Source: Hallella mizrahii (GTDB lineage: Bacteria > Bacteroidota > Bacteroidia > Bacteroidales > Bacteroidaceae). From it: a DNA stretch of 64,000 nucleotides. Numbering within the stretch: position 1 is the first letter of the stretch; every line of letters starts with the position of its first letter. Position numbers and translations under genes: made by a program. Location of the stretch: positions 176,844 to 240,843 of the forward strand of contig NZ_VUNG01000001.1 of NCBI RefSeq assembly GCF_009695775.1, in the 5' to 3' direction. Under the pieces are notes generated by a model. The model ran no database searches and had not been told where the DNA came from. It saw only the letters and a list, made by a program, of their open reading frames with translations. Shown here piece after piece: positions 53,418-60,929 of this stretch.

Positions 53418-54757
53418 GTGAGAAACTTCAAAACAGTCAGAACTTCACGGGTGGAGGAAACACGGAAGGCGGCAGCACCGACCGCTATATCCGTGTGCGC
53501 ACCGACTACTACAAGATTGTGGAAAAGCCGATGACCGACGGCTCCATCGCCCAGTTGCTCATCAAGTGGAAGTACGGCACCATCAAGGCGGACCACGGAA
53601 GGGAATTTGCCGAGGAGACACCCTGCTACGACGACTTCATCATCTTTCCCGACAATGTCAATCCCCAGCAGGTGGTGGACGGCAGATTCTGGAACCTCTA
53701 TCATCCGGTGCGGTTCAAGCCGGAGCCGGGCGAGTTTCCAAACATCGACAGGCTCATGGAGCACATCTTCGGGGAACAGAAGGTGTTGGGCTACGACTAC
53801 CTGCAGCAGCTCTACCTCCAGCCACAGCAGAAACTGCCCATCATCGTACTCGTCTCGCGGGAGCGAAACACGGGCAAGTCCACTTTCATGCACTTCCTTC
53901 ATCTGTGGTTCGGTGACAATGTGACCTTCAACACCAATGAGGATTTCGGCAGCCAGTTCAACGCCGACTGGGCAGGCATGCTGCTCATCTGTGTGGACGA
54001 GGCCCTGCTCAGCAAGCGTGAGTATTCCGAGCGCATCAAGAACCTGAGTACTGCGCGATTCTATAAGATAGAGTCAAAGGGGAAGGACAAGGTGCAGCAG
54101 GAGTTCTTTGCCAAGTTTGTCTTTTGCAGCAACAACGTTGATAAGCCTCTCATCATCGATCCGGGCGAGACACGCTACTGGGTGCGTGAGGTGCCGAAGC
54201 TGGAAAGCGACGACGTGGACTTCCTCTCAAAGATAGAGAAGGAGATTCCGCATCTGATGTATCACCTGCTGCACGAGCGAAAGATGTCAGTCTCAAACAA
54301 GGGACGCATGTACTTCGATCCGGCTCTTCTCTTCACGCCTGCCTTACAGCGCATCATGATGAACTCACGCAGTCTGGTGGAGGCGGCTATATACGACCTT
54401 TGCGACGACATCCTTTCCTCGACAGGTGAGGAGAGCTTTTCCTTCGTTCCTGGTGACCTGCGGCTCATGCTCACGGACAAAGGCGTCAAAGCTGATGACG
54501 CGTCTGTCCGCCACGTGCTCAAGGATCTGTGGCGTTTGAAGCCTCATGCCATGCCAAGTACCTATGTGAGATACACCTACGGTGCCGGTATCTACGGAAA
54601 CTATGCCGGACAGTCGGCCAAGGGCAGGTACTTCACGGTGACGCGAGACTTGCTGCATGAAATAAGCGAAAACTGTAGATTTGTAGACAATGCGGGGGAA
54701 ATCACTGAACATCAAGATGTTAGATTGTCTACAGAAGAAAGTCAGGCACCTTTCTGA
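53414..54757 (+). CDS. SF3-like primase-associated helicase
   Basis: A 447-residue protein with Walker A SRERNTGKST (about residues 153-162), Walker B region MLLICVDEALLS and a sensor-like KFVFCSNNVDKPLIID. The arginine segment follows in GETRYWVREVPK. This order is that of superfamily 3 helicases in phage and plasmid primase-helicase proteins (DUF5906-like). The last 120 residues look like a DNA-binding winged region. It overlaps the HTH gene by 4 bp, and the 3' end lies within the iteron-like array, so it may open the element's replication origin. Confidence 0.85.
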   Translation: MSEKLQNSQNFTGGGNTEGGSTDRYIRVRTDYYKIVEKPMTDGSIAQLLIKWKYGTIKADHGREFAEETPCYDDFIIFPDNVNPQQVVDGRFWNLYHPVRFKPEPGEFPNIDRLMEHIFGEQKVLGYDYLQQLYLQPQQKLPIIVLVSRERNTGKSTFMHFLHLWFGDNVTFNTNEDFGSQFNADWAGMLLICVDEALLSKREYSERIKNLSTARFYKIESKGKDKVQQEFFAKFVFCSNNVDKPLIIDPGETRYWVREVPKLESDDVDFLSKIEKEIPHLMYHLLHERKMSVSNKGRMYFDPALLFTPALQRIMMNSRSLVEAAIYDLCDDILSSTGEESFSFVPGDLRLMLTDKGVKADDASVRHVLKDLWRLKPHAMPSTYVRYTYGAGIYGNYAGQSAKGRYFTVTRDLLHEISENCRFVDNAGEITEHQDVRLSTEESQAPF

Positions 54758-54862
54758 TGTAGACAGCGTAGACAGTCAAGCTACAACCAGCTACAAAGTT
54801 CAATCCGATTGTAGACAACGTAACATACTTGTAAACAGAAAGTTATATTCAATTGTCTACAA
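54673..54862 (+). repeat. Iteron-like array of TTGTAGACAA boxes
   Basis: Eight copies or partial copies: 54,673 (partial), 54,681-54,690, 54,725-54,733 (inverted), 54,758-54,765, 54,767-54,774, 54,809-54,818, 54,829-54,837 (one change) and 54,853-54,862 (inverted). They span the helicase 3' end and the 129-bp gap before the primase. Confidence 0.75.
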
Positions 54863-54886
54863 ATCAACAAAAAACTGCTATTAACC

Positions 54887-55882
54887 ATGAAAAACTATAC
54901 TACATACAAGCCCGACGACACAGATATCCTCAGACAGATATCCATCGCCTACTACCTCGACAACCAGGGCTTCAAGCCCGTCAAACGTCATCGCACCGGA
55001 AAGGAGCTGCTCTACCTCTCGCCCATGCGCAATGAATCCAAGCCATCGTTCAGCGTCAACACAGAGAAAAACCTATGGTATGACTATGGAACCGGTGAGG
55101 GCGGCGATATCTTTTCTCTCGTGCGGAAACTCTGGAATGTGGACTTCCACAAGGCGAAAGAGATCCTGCGTGACAAGGAATATAAGGAAATGTTCTATCG
55201 CCCCGTAGATACCCAGCTGGAGCGTGAGCATCCCTCTCCCTTTACAGACATCCGTGCCTCACCGCTGACCAGAAGCCATTTTCTCGACTATTGCGCCAAA
55301 CGATGTATTGACCCTGAGGTGGCGAAAGCGGAATGCCGGCAGGTTGACTACCAACTGTATGGACACATGAACTCCGCCATCGGCTTTGAGAATGACAAAG
55401 GCGGATGGGAACTTAGAAGTCCGTCCACAAAGATATGCACCTGCAAGGCCATATCCACAAGGCGAAAGCAGGATGGCAACACGACGGTTTGTGTCTTTGA
55501 GGGCTTCTTCGACTACCTCTCCTTCCTTACGCTGATGAAGTCGGAAGCGCGTCACAAATGTGACTATGTGATTTTGAACTCCGTCTCACAAGCCGGCAAG
55601 GTCATCCCCATTCTGAGACCGTACAAGCATGTGCGCTGCTACTTTGACAATGACGAGGCAGGCCGGAATGCCTTCGGGATTGTCAGGAAAGATATCAATG
55701 CCATATCTTGCTCGGAGAAGATGCTGCCACACAACGACGTAAACGATTACCTCTGCGGTCTGCGTGTAAGGAGTCTATCGGATGCTGACGCTGATTGGGA
55801 GGGCAAGAAGTGTCATTCGCTGCGAATGACGGAGGAGCCTTCTCCCGATGGTCGCAATGAACAGTTGGGAAAACATCACTAA
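54887..55882 (+). CDS. Toprim-domain DNA primase with degenerate zinc finger
   Basis: A 331-residue primase. The N-terminal part (about 10-105) follows the CHC2 fold (SIAYYLDNQGFKPVKRHRTG, LLYLSPMRNESKPSFSVN, WYDYGTGEGGDIFSLVRKLW) but lacks its Cys and His ligands, so no zinc is expected. The Toprim domain (about 200-290) has VCVFEGFFDYLSFLTL with the Glu, then CYFDNDEAGRNAF with the DxD-type acid pair. This is the usual primase of Bacteroidota mobilisable elements, acting with the neighbouring helicase. Repeats in the upstream gap could be its origin. Confidence 0.85.
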   Translation: MKNYTTYKPDDTDILRQISIAYYLDNQGFKPVKRHRTGKELLYLSPMRNESKPSFSVNTEKNLWYDYGTGEGGDIFSLVRKLWNVDFHKAKEILRDKEYKEMFYRPVDTQLEREHPSPFTDIRASPLTRSHFLDYCAKRCIDPEVAKAECRQVDYQLYGHMNSAIGFENDKGGWELRSPSTKICTCKAISTRRKQDGNTTVCVFEGFFDYLSFLTLMKSEARHKCDYVILNSVSQAGKVIPILRPYKHVRCYFDNDEAGRNAFGIVRKDINAISCSEKMLPHNDVNDYLCGLRVRSLSDADADWEGKKCHSLRMTEEPSPDGRNEQLGKHH

Positions 55883-55909
55883 AGTTATAAACACGTAAAA
55901 CCATACACC

Positions 55910-56218
55910 ATGAAAAAACGCAAGTATTTTCGTATCACATTCAGCTGTTCTGAGGACGAACTTAGGGCTATCAGGCAGACTGCAGCCGACTGCGGCATGT
56001 CCATGAGCATGTACTGCAAGAAGGTCGTACTGGGATTCAAGCCGAAGTACCGTCTCTCCGAGGAAGACATCAGTCTGATGCAGGAAGTCCGTAAGGTGAA
56101 GGCTGACCTGCAGAGGATAGCCAACTACTTCAAGTACGGCAACCATCAGTTGCTCATGGAAGAGCTGGCGAAGGTCATCAGCAAACTAAAGACTGCGCTT
56201 TATGATTGCAACCGCTAA
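55910..56218 (+). CDS. MobC-like relaxosome accessory protein
   Basis: A 102-residue protein: MKKRKYFRITFSCSEDELRA, IRQTAADCGMSMSMYCKKVV, then a helical C-terminus (MQEVRKVKADLQRIANYFKY). The N-terminal beta strand plus two helices is the ribbon-helix-helix fold of plasmid mobilisation accessory proteins (MobC-like), which bind the transfer origin and help the relaxase nick. It starts 28 bp after the primase and overlaps the relaxase gene by 17 bp. Confidence 0.85.
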   Translation: MKKRKYFRITFSCSEDELRAIRQTAADCGMSMSMYCKKVVLGFKPKYRLSEEDISLMQEVRKVKADLQRIANYFKYGNHQLLMEELAKVISKLKTALYDCNR

Positions 56219-57191
56219 GAGCATCAGCTATGGCATGGCCAAGGCTGAGTATGATGAGAACAAAGTTATCAACGGCGTGAAGGTTGCCTCCGAGACTGCG
56301 CGTCAGAACGTCTATGGTGACAACTGCCGGGAGATCGTTGAGGAGATGACCGACGTGCAGCGCATCCGCTCGCCGGTCAGGAACCCGTTCCTCGACATCG
56401 TGGTGACACTGTCGGAGGAGGACTGTGAGAAGATCACCGCTCCTAACCAGTCGGAATGGCTCGTGAAGCTGTTCATGCACGACTTGATGACGGAACAGAT
56501 GGGACTGAGTGAGGATGATTATGCCGGGATGCAGTGGATAGCTTATCAGCATGAGCATACTGACAACAGTGACAGTCTCAGACACTGGCATATCCTCGTC
56601 AACCGCACGCTGCTTGACGGCAAGCTGGTCTCTGACTCCTGGATCGGGAAGAAAGCCGCGGCTACTGCCAACAAGATCAGCCGTGAGTACGGACTCACCG
56701 ACGCCGCTGTACGCTCCAGGGAGAACAGGGAGGATGTGTTTCAGGCTGCCTGCTTTGTTCTCGGCAACATGCGCCTCTACGACTTCAACCGGTATCTTGA
56801 AGGCTTGAACGCACTTGGCTACCGAACGCGTCTGGCGCTGAACTCAAAGGGAGAGGTACAGGGCTACTACATCACCGCACAGTCGGGAAGGGAGTACAAG
56901 GCAAGTGCTGTTGACCGCAGACTGACCATCGGCAGACTCGCTGTACTGCACGCCGGGTTGCACAAGGGCATGAAGGCGGCAGCGGCCAGAAGTCCGGGAA
57001 GGGCCTTCAGCATGCCGGCTCCCAATGTGCCGACAGTGAATGTGGAGAACATGCTCCGTGTGTTCAACGCCGACGCCGTCATCTCATACTCCACCCCACC
57101 GCCTCCCAACGACAGACGGAGACGCGGAAAGCGGTGGGAGGACATGAGCGATGATGAGAAGAGGCTGGCGACAAGCGGTATGTCGATGTGA
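56202..57191 (+). CDS. Relaxase/mobilisation nuclease
   Basis: A 329-residue relaxase-family protein. The N-terminal IATAKSISYGMAKAEYDENK follows the family start; SLRHWHILVNRTLLDGKLVS holds the histidine metal motif (HWHILVNR), and the region LTIGRLAVLHAGLHKGMKAA is a helical C-terminal part. It nicks the transfer origin and stays linked to DNA during mobilisation by a helper conjugative element. The start overlaps the MobC-like gene. The C-terminus is basic (NDRRRRGKRWED). The element lacks its own transfer-channel genes here. Confidence 0.88.
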   Translation: MIATAKSISYGMAKAEYDENKVINGVKVASETARQNVYGDNCREIVEEMTDVQRIRSPVRNPFLDIVVTLSEEDCEKITAPNQSEWLVKLFMHDLMTEQMGLSEDDYAGMQWIAYQHEHTDNSDSLRHWHILVNRTLLDGKLVSDSWIGKKAAATANKISREYGLTDAAVRSRENREDVFQAACFVLGNMRLYDFNRYLEGLNALGYRTRLALNSKGEVQGYYITAQSGREYKASAVDRRLTIGRLAVLHAGLHKGMKAAAARSPGRAFSMPAPNVPTVNVENMLRVFNADAVISYSTPPPPNDRRRRGKRWEDMSDDEKRLATSGMSM

Positions 57192-57311
57192 GATGTCACA
57201 GACTCACATTGTCTCACACTCTCATTATAACAGAGTAACATACTCTCACTATAACATTTTATCAAACCGCACTTAACGAATCTCTCGTGACGTGCATAAA
57301 CTTTTGTATAC
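57192..57311 (+). repeat. Direct repeats after the relaxase gene
   Basis: CTCTCATTATAACA (57,219-57,232) and CTCTCACTATAACA (57,243-57,256), 24 bp apart, with one mismatch. Beside them, CAGACTCACATTGTC (57,199-57,213) shares words with the palindromes at 57,999 and 59,159. Confidence 0.6.
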
Positions 57312-57980
57312 ATGAATCATAGCAAACGACAGGGGCAATACGCCCCAAAACAGAACAGTATTCCACAGCCAATTGCGATTGGTGCTTCCGGCTCCCAGCA
57401 GGGAAAAGGAAACGCAGTCCCGAAAATTGGCCCGTCACCAGCAACCGTAAAGCCGGTCACGGCCTCGAAGGTCTCGGAAGAAACCATCAAGCGTGCCGAC
57501 GAGTATGTCGAGGGACGGCTGAACGAGTTTACATCTGCCATCAACAACCTCAAAGGTGCCATTGAGGGCATTCCGGCCTCCGTTCCTGTTGCGATACCGG
57601 AAGATGTTCAGGCGAAGATGAAGGCATTCGACAAGACCGTCGAGAACCTTCCAAACGCTCTCCAGAAGGTCGATGTGATCAAGACTGTCACAGACCGGTG
57701 GATGATAAAAATTCTCTTCTTCGTAGCTGGCGTCGCTTCGGTAAGCATACTGATGGCGGTCTTTGCCGGAGAGAAGTATTCTGCTGCCATCGACAAGGAA
57801 CTGGCGGCGGAGGCTAAGGTTCACTATGCCGACTCTGTCCTCAAGGAGGCTAGGAGCATCATGGTGGTCCGCGAGACGTACCATGACTTTGGCCGGTGGA
57901 TGGTAAACCGGTACGGGACTAAGGGCAAGGAGTTTGACAGGTTCCAAAGGGAGCGCATGCCTGTGGGAAAAAGAAAATAA
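57312..57980 (+). CDS. Element-encoded membrane protein
   Basis: A 222-residue protein with one transmembrane helix (about residues 132-152, IKILFFVAGVASVSILMAVF). The N-terminus (1-50) is polar and Pro/Ser-rich, then comes a helical stretch with a Pro-Val segment (VPVAIPEDVQ). The C-terminus is basic (DRFQRERMPVGKRK). Proteins of this plan (coupling or membrane tether) are found beside relaxases in Bacteroidota elements. It is followed by parA (66 bp to its ATG). No name can be given. Confidence 0.7.
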   Translation: MNHSKRQGQYAPKQNSIPQPIAIGASGSQQGKGNAVPKIGPSPATVKPVTASKVSEETIKRADEYVEGRLNEFTSAINNLKGAIEGIPASVPVAIPEDVQAKMKAFDKTVENLPNALQKVDVIKTVTDRWMIKILFFVAGVASVSILMAVFAGEKYSAAIDKELAAEAKVHYADSVLKEARSIMVVRETYHDFGRWMVNRYGTKGKEFDRFQRERMPVGKRK

Positions 57981-57998
57981 TGTCTAACATTCTCGCAT

Positions 57999-58022
57999 AC
58001 TCACATTGTCACAAATGTGAGT
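57999..58022 (+). promoter_or_regulatory. Palindrome upstream of parA
   Basis: ACTCACATT (57,999-58,007), centre GTCACA, AATGTGAGT (58,014-58,022). It ends 23 bases before the parA ATG, where a ParA-type operator or a centromere-like site would be. Confidence 0.6.
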
Positions 58023-58045
58023 GTGTGAGAGCAAAACCAAACCTC

Positions 58046-58735
58046 ATGAAACACCAGAACAATGTTATTATCGTCTTCGCCAACCAGAAAGGTGGCGTGG
58101 GTAAGTCAACACTATGTCTTCTTTTGGCGAACTATCTCGTCTATTGGAAGAAGAACGTCTGCATCATCGACACGGACTTGCAGCAGTCGGCAAGCATGCA
58201 ACGTCAGATCGACGAGCAACAGTTCGGCACGGAGCCGCCGTATGCCATCCAGTCCTTCTCCATCGCGGACACGGCAACGATGCAGCAGCTGATGGAGAAC
58301 GCACAGGAGTTCGACGGCTATGTGCTCTTCGACGCACCGGGCAACATCAAGGATGACGGTCTTGCCGTCATGCTGGCCTATGCCGATGCCATCGTCTGTC
58401 CGTATGAGTATGAGACGAAGTCGCTGGTCTCCACGCAGACCTTCATCGGCGTGCTGGAACAGCTGCGGGAGCTGAACCCTCAGATGAAGGCCCGGCTGTT
58501 TCTCGTGCCCAACAAGGTGGACACACGTATCGGCACCGCTGCCGAATGGAAGGCATGGATGGAGCACGAGCGTGTCCTGGCACAGCACGGGACCGTTACT
58601 CCGAGGGCCGGATACCGCATCCAGATGCGACGCGTCAATACCTACGACTTGCTGGATGACCAGAAGCATGCCGTGTACGACACATTACGATTTATCATTC
58701 AATCTTTAAGAACACCGAACCATGAGCAGAACTAA
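58046..58735 (+). CDS. parA: ParA-family partition ATPase
   Basis: A 229-residue Walker-type partition ATPase. The ATG at 58,046 was chosen because an upstream in-frame start (57,980) would read through the palindrome. VFANQKGGVGKST is the deviant Walker A, IIDTDLQQSASMQ the Walker A' segment and VLFDAPGNIKDDG the Walker B. The C-terminal half (LRELNPQMKARLFLVPNKVD) is usual for ParA/Soj. It would help keep the element in daughter cells. The stop overlaps the next gene by 14 bp. Confidence 0.9.
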   Translation: MKHQNNVIIVFANQKGGVGKSTLCLLLANYLVYWKKNVCIIDTDLQQSASMQRQIDEQQFGTEPPYAIQSFSIADTATMQQLMENAQEFDGYVLFDAPGNIKDDGLAVMLAYADAIVCPYEYETKSLVSTQTFIGVLEQLRELNPQMKARLFLVPNKVDTRIGTAAEWKAWMEHERVLAQHGTVTPRAGYRIQMRRVNTYDLLDDQKHAVYDTLRFIIQSLRTPNHEQN

Positions 58736-59132
58736 AGGTATCGCCCTTCCCGGCAAGAGCATGGAAGAGGCAACGAGAAATGCACAGAGAGACATTCTCC
58801 CGAAGAGCCCGAACAGTCCCAAGGCTGTTGAAACAGCAACTGTTAAAAGCGGGGCGGAAGAGTCGCCTATTGTTTCAGAACCGTCACACAAGGACAGGAA
58901 TGCCACGCACACCGATGACCTGCAATGCCTTGAGACTGGCATTGACAGATACACGGGCATCAAGGAGCATGGCATGAGCGTATGGGTGGTAGGAAAGGTG
59001 AAGGTCAAACTCGATGAGCTGAAGTTCCGGTCCCGCAACACGATCGGGTGCCGCGCCTTCACCAACGCTGCCCTGGAGTTTGTCCTTGAAAAGTACGGCG
59101 ACGAGCTCGTCAGGATGTTCAAGAGCAAGTAG
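58722..59132 (+). CDS. ParA-partner protein, DNA-binding candidate
   Basis: A 136-residue protein that overlaps parA by 14 bp, as ParB-like partners often do. The N-terminal 65 residues are polar and Lys/Ser-rich. The C-terminal part (VWVVGKVKVKLDELKFRSRN, TIGCRAFTNAALEFVLEKYG) has a beta strand followed by two helices, a ribbon-helix-helix pattern. It probably binds the palindromes near parA and bridges to ParA. The family was not recognised. Confidence 0.65.
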   Translation: MSRTKGIALPGKSMEEATRNAQRDILPKSPNSPKAVETATVKSGAEESPIVSEPSHKDRNATHTDDLQCLETGIDRYTGIKEHGMSVWVVGKVKVKLDELKFRSRNTIGCRAFTNAALEFVLEKYGDELVRMFKSK

Positions 59133-59158
59133 GCAGCAGAAGATGCAGTAATGTGATT

Positions 59159-59198
59159 ACTCACAGACTAACAATGTCACAAATGTTAGTCTGTGAGT
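59159..59198 (+). terminator. 15-bp palindrome after the parA operon
   Basis: ACTCACAGACTAACA (59,159-59,173) and TGTTAGTCTGTGAGT (59,184-59,198) are perfect inverted copies; the centre ATGTCACAAA is shared with the palindrome at 57,999. TTTTGAG follows. It can end transcription from both convergent operons and may also bind the ParA partner. Confidence 0.7.
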
Positions 59199-59209
59199 TT
59201 TGAGCAGAG

Positions 59210-60214
59210 TCAATCAGACTGCCGTATGAATCTTCTAATCCTTTCGTCAACAATCCTCAAATACGTTCGTTTCATCTTGTCGGTAAGGAAACTTCCGTCT
59301 ACCAAAATTCGTGTTTTCTCCGGTATCAACATATATTTATCAAGTATTTTATTTACGCGAAGACTTGCAATTCCTATTTGCGTACCAAAGCGTTCAAAGT
59401 CGGTTCGGCAGGGGTGGCCTGTCCGATCGTAGACATCACTTTTCTCTATGTTCGGAGACAACCCGCCATCAAGTCCCAAATCGTCACCATTAACGTGTAA
59501 ACTCGTGTTTAAGAGGTCGTAAGCAGGTGACAAACGATAATCATCACCCAAACGAATGAGAGAAAAGTTTTTAAGATGATCATCACCATTGCCATAGATA
59601 TAGTTGAAAACAACGAGCTCAAAGAACCGTTCCATATCAAACTTCCAGACCGCTACATTTGCTTTCAGTGCTATTGCTATGTCTTCATAGCAGCCACTAT
59701 ACTTGAAATGCAGGCCGTCAGTTTGTTCGTTGCAGCCTACAAGAGCAGCAAAATCGTCCATAGGAGCTTTTACGCCGTCTGGTAGTATGTCGAAACGTTT
59801 GGTAATATACACGGGCTGTCCGTCTTTGGTAAAACATAGTCCGTTTGCAGCCGTCACAATGCCATACACCTGTGAGGCTATTTGCATCGTGAGGTTCTCA
59901 TTGGCAGGAATCTGCTTCCTTTCAACCAAAGTTTTGTCCCAAGGAGCTGGCTTTAGGATATATGTTGATCGTTCATTCTCTTCTGCTATGCGCACCTTGC
60001 CGTGGTCAATGACCGCGGGAAACTTCTCCTGTACACCGGATACAGATATACGGCGCATAGCATTAGTCGCTATCTCACTTGCGCCGAATTCCTCAATCCC
60101 GAAATCAAGGAAAGGAGAAATTTTATGCCCGTCAAACAGTTTTTTTATTGCCGTGGGGCTGTAAGTTGAATATCCTCTCAAAAGCATAGAGGGGCAGTTC
60201 TGTATCTTAATCAT
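59210..60214 (-). CDS. hipT: HipT-like kinase toxin (HipA C-terminal part)
   Basis: A 334-residue HipA-family Ser/Thr kinase without the first N-terminal subdomain. The Gly-rich loop is RRISVSGVQEK with Ser57 and Ser59 in an S-hydrophobic-S motif; catalytic Asp211 lies in NGDDHLKNFSL and Mg-binding Asp233 in LSPAYDLLNT. The gene order hipB-hipS-hipT and the Ser pair equal those of HipBST systems, where HipT phosphorylates a tRNA synthetase and stops translation. It overlaps the hipS-like gene by 8 bp. Confidence 0.85.
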   Translation of the reverse strand: MIKIQNCPSMLLRGYSTYSPTAIKKLFDGHKISPFLDFGIEEFGASEIATNAMRRISVSGVQEKFPAVIDHGKVRIAEENERSTYILKPAPWDKTLVERKQIPANENLTMQIASQVYGIVTAANGLCFTKDGQPVYITKRFDILPDGVKAPMDDFAALVGCNEQTDGLHFKYSGCYEDIAIALKANVAVWKFDMERFFELVVFNYIYGNGDDHLKNFSLIRLGDDYRLSPAYDLLNTSLHVNGDDLGLDGGLSPNIEKSDVYDRTGHPCRTDFERFGTQIGIASLRVNKILDKYMLIPEKTRILVDGSFLTDKMKRTYLRIVDERIRRFIRQSD

Positions 60215-60536
60215 CTTTATGCTTTCTTATTTCTACGGCACCTATAAAATCTTTGTCGGCCATGGCTGACAGAATACCAAACAAGTCTTTCTCATCTATT
60301 CTTAATGCACGGCATATCACTTTTCGATTCGCCCCCTCCGGCAGCAGATTGGAAAAGAACGGAAACAAATGCTCCGAGCGGTAGGGCTCCTTGCGTTTGG
60401 GCAGAGTGGCAGAAATAGAATAGCCGTCTGAGCCTAAGTAGCTATTGTCGTAATTAAAAGTATAATCACGACCAGGCACTCGCTCGGTCAATACCCCTGC
60501 TCTATTATCATTAAAGTATACGTCCAGTTTCCTCAT
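60207..60536 (-). CDS. hipS: HipS-like subunit (HipA N-terminal subdomain 1)
   Basis: A 109-residue protein equal to the first subdomain of HipA: MRKLDVYFNDNRAGVLTERV, SISATLPKRKEPYRSEHLFP, FFSNLLPEGANRKVICRALR, IDEKDLFGILSAMADKDFIG. In HipBST modules this separate subunit inhibits the kinase by binding beside its active site. It lies between hipB-like and hipT-like genes and overlaps the latter, so a 1:1 product ratio is plausible. Confidence 0.85.
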   Translation of the reverse strand: MRKLDVYFNDNRAGVLTERVPGRDYTFNYDNSYLGSDGYSISATLPKRKEPYRSEHLFPFFSNLLPEGANRKVICRALRIDEKDLFGILSAMADKDFIGAVEIRKHKDD

Positions 60537-60550
60537 CGTTCATCTGTTAT

Positions 60551-60754
60551 TTATGGTACTACCTTTCTAACCTGATAGTTAATCTCCATGCCAAGAACAT
60601 CAAGAATCTTCTGCACAGTCCTAAGTGAAGGATTACCGTGTCCACGCTCAATATCTTTCACCGTAGCGAGGCTCACCTCTGCTATCTCCGCTAAATCCTG
60701 TTGGGATATTCCCAATGTCTTGCGTCGTGATTTCATTGTCTGCGCCAAATCCAT
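60551..60754 (-). CDS. hipB: HipB-like Xre-family repressor
   Basis: A 67-residue helix-turn-helix protein: MDLAQTMKSRRKTLGISQQD, LAEIAEVSLATVKDIERGHG, NPSLRTVQKILDVLGMEINY. The HTH_3 fold is complete. It is the antitoxin and autorepressor position of the operon, followed 14 bp later by the hipS-like gene. A promoter lies directly upstream. Confidence 0.9.
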   Translation of the reverse strand: MDLAQTMKSRRKTLGISQQDLAEIAEVSLATVKDIERGHGNPSLRTVQKILDVLGMEINYQVRKVVP

Positions 60755-60778
60755 GGTCTACTATATTAAACTCTCAGT

Positions 60779-60810
60779 GCAAAGATAAGAATAAAAATTG
60801 AAAAACACAA
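60779..60810 (-). promoter_or_regulatory. Promoter of hipBST-like operon
   Basis: On the minus strand TTG (60,810-60,808), 20-base spacer, TATCTTTGC (60,787-60,779): full consensus, 25 bases before hipB. Confidence 0.75.
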
Positions 60811-60929
60811 GCAAAAGTCTAATAAAATACACCTATAGAAATGATTTTGCAAGAAAACATTCCGAACAAGCTCACCAACATCGGTCTATCTTGCAGCACC
60901 CTATATTCATTCAACCATATTCTGCGGGC

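Larger units (their letters stand above)
53040..59200 (+). mobile_element. Core of a mobilisable element (replication, mobilisation, partition)
   Basis: Consecutive plus-strand genes encode DUF3853-like HTH, SF3-type helicase, Toprim primase, MobC-like protein, relaxase, a membrane protein, ParA and a partner. The set is typical of NBU/IME-type Bacteroidota elements. Ends are not located: no integrase or direct terminal repeats were found, so bounds are those of the genes. Confidence 0.65.

Noticed and set aside
54673..54862. CRISPR-like repeats
   Set aside because: Boxes are only about 10 bp, in both orientations and irregularly spaced; iterons fit better.
57980..58045. Longer ParA start at 57,980
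   Set aside because: The extension would be translated across the palindrome and is Cys/His-rich without family support; ATG at 58,046 begins the usual ParA sequence.
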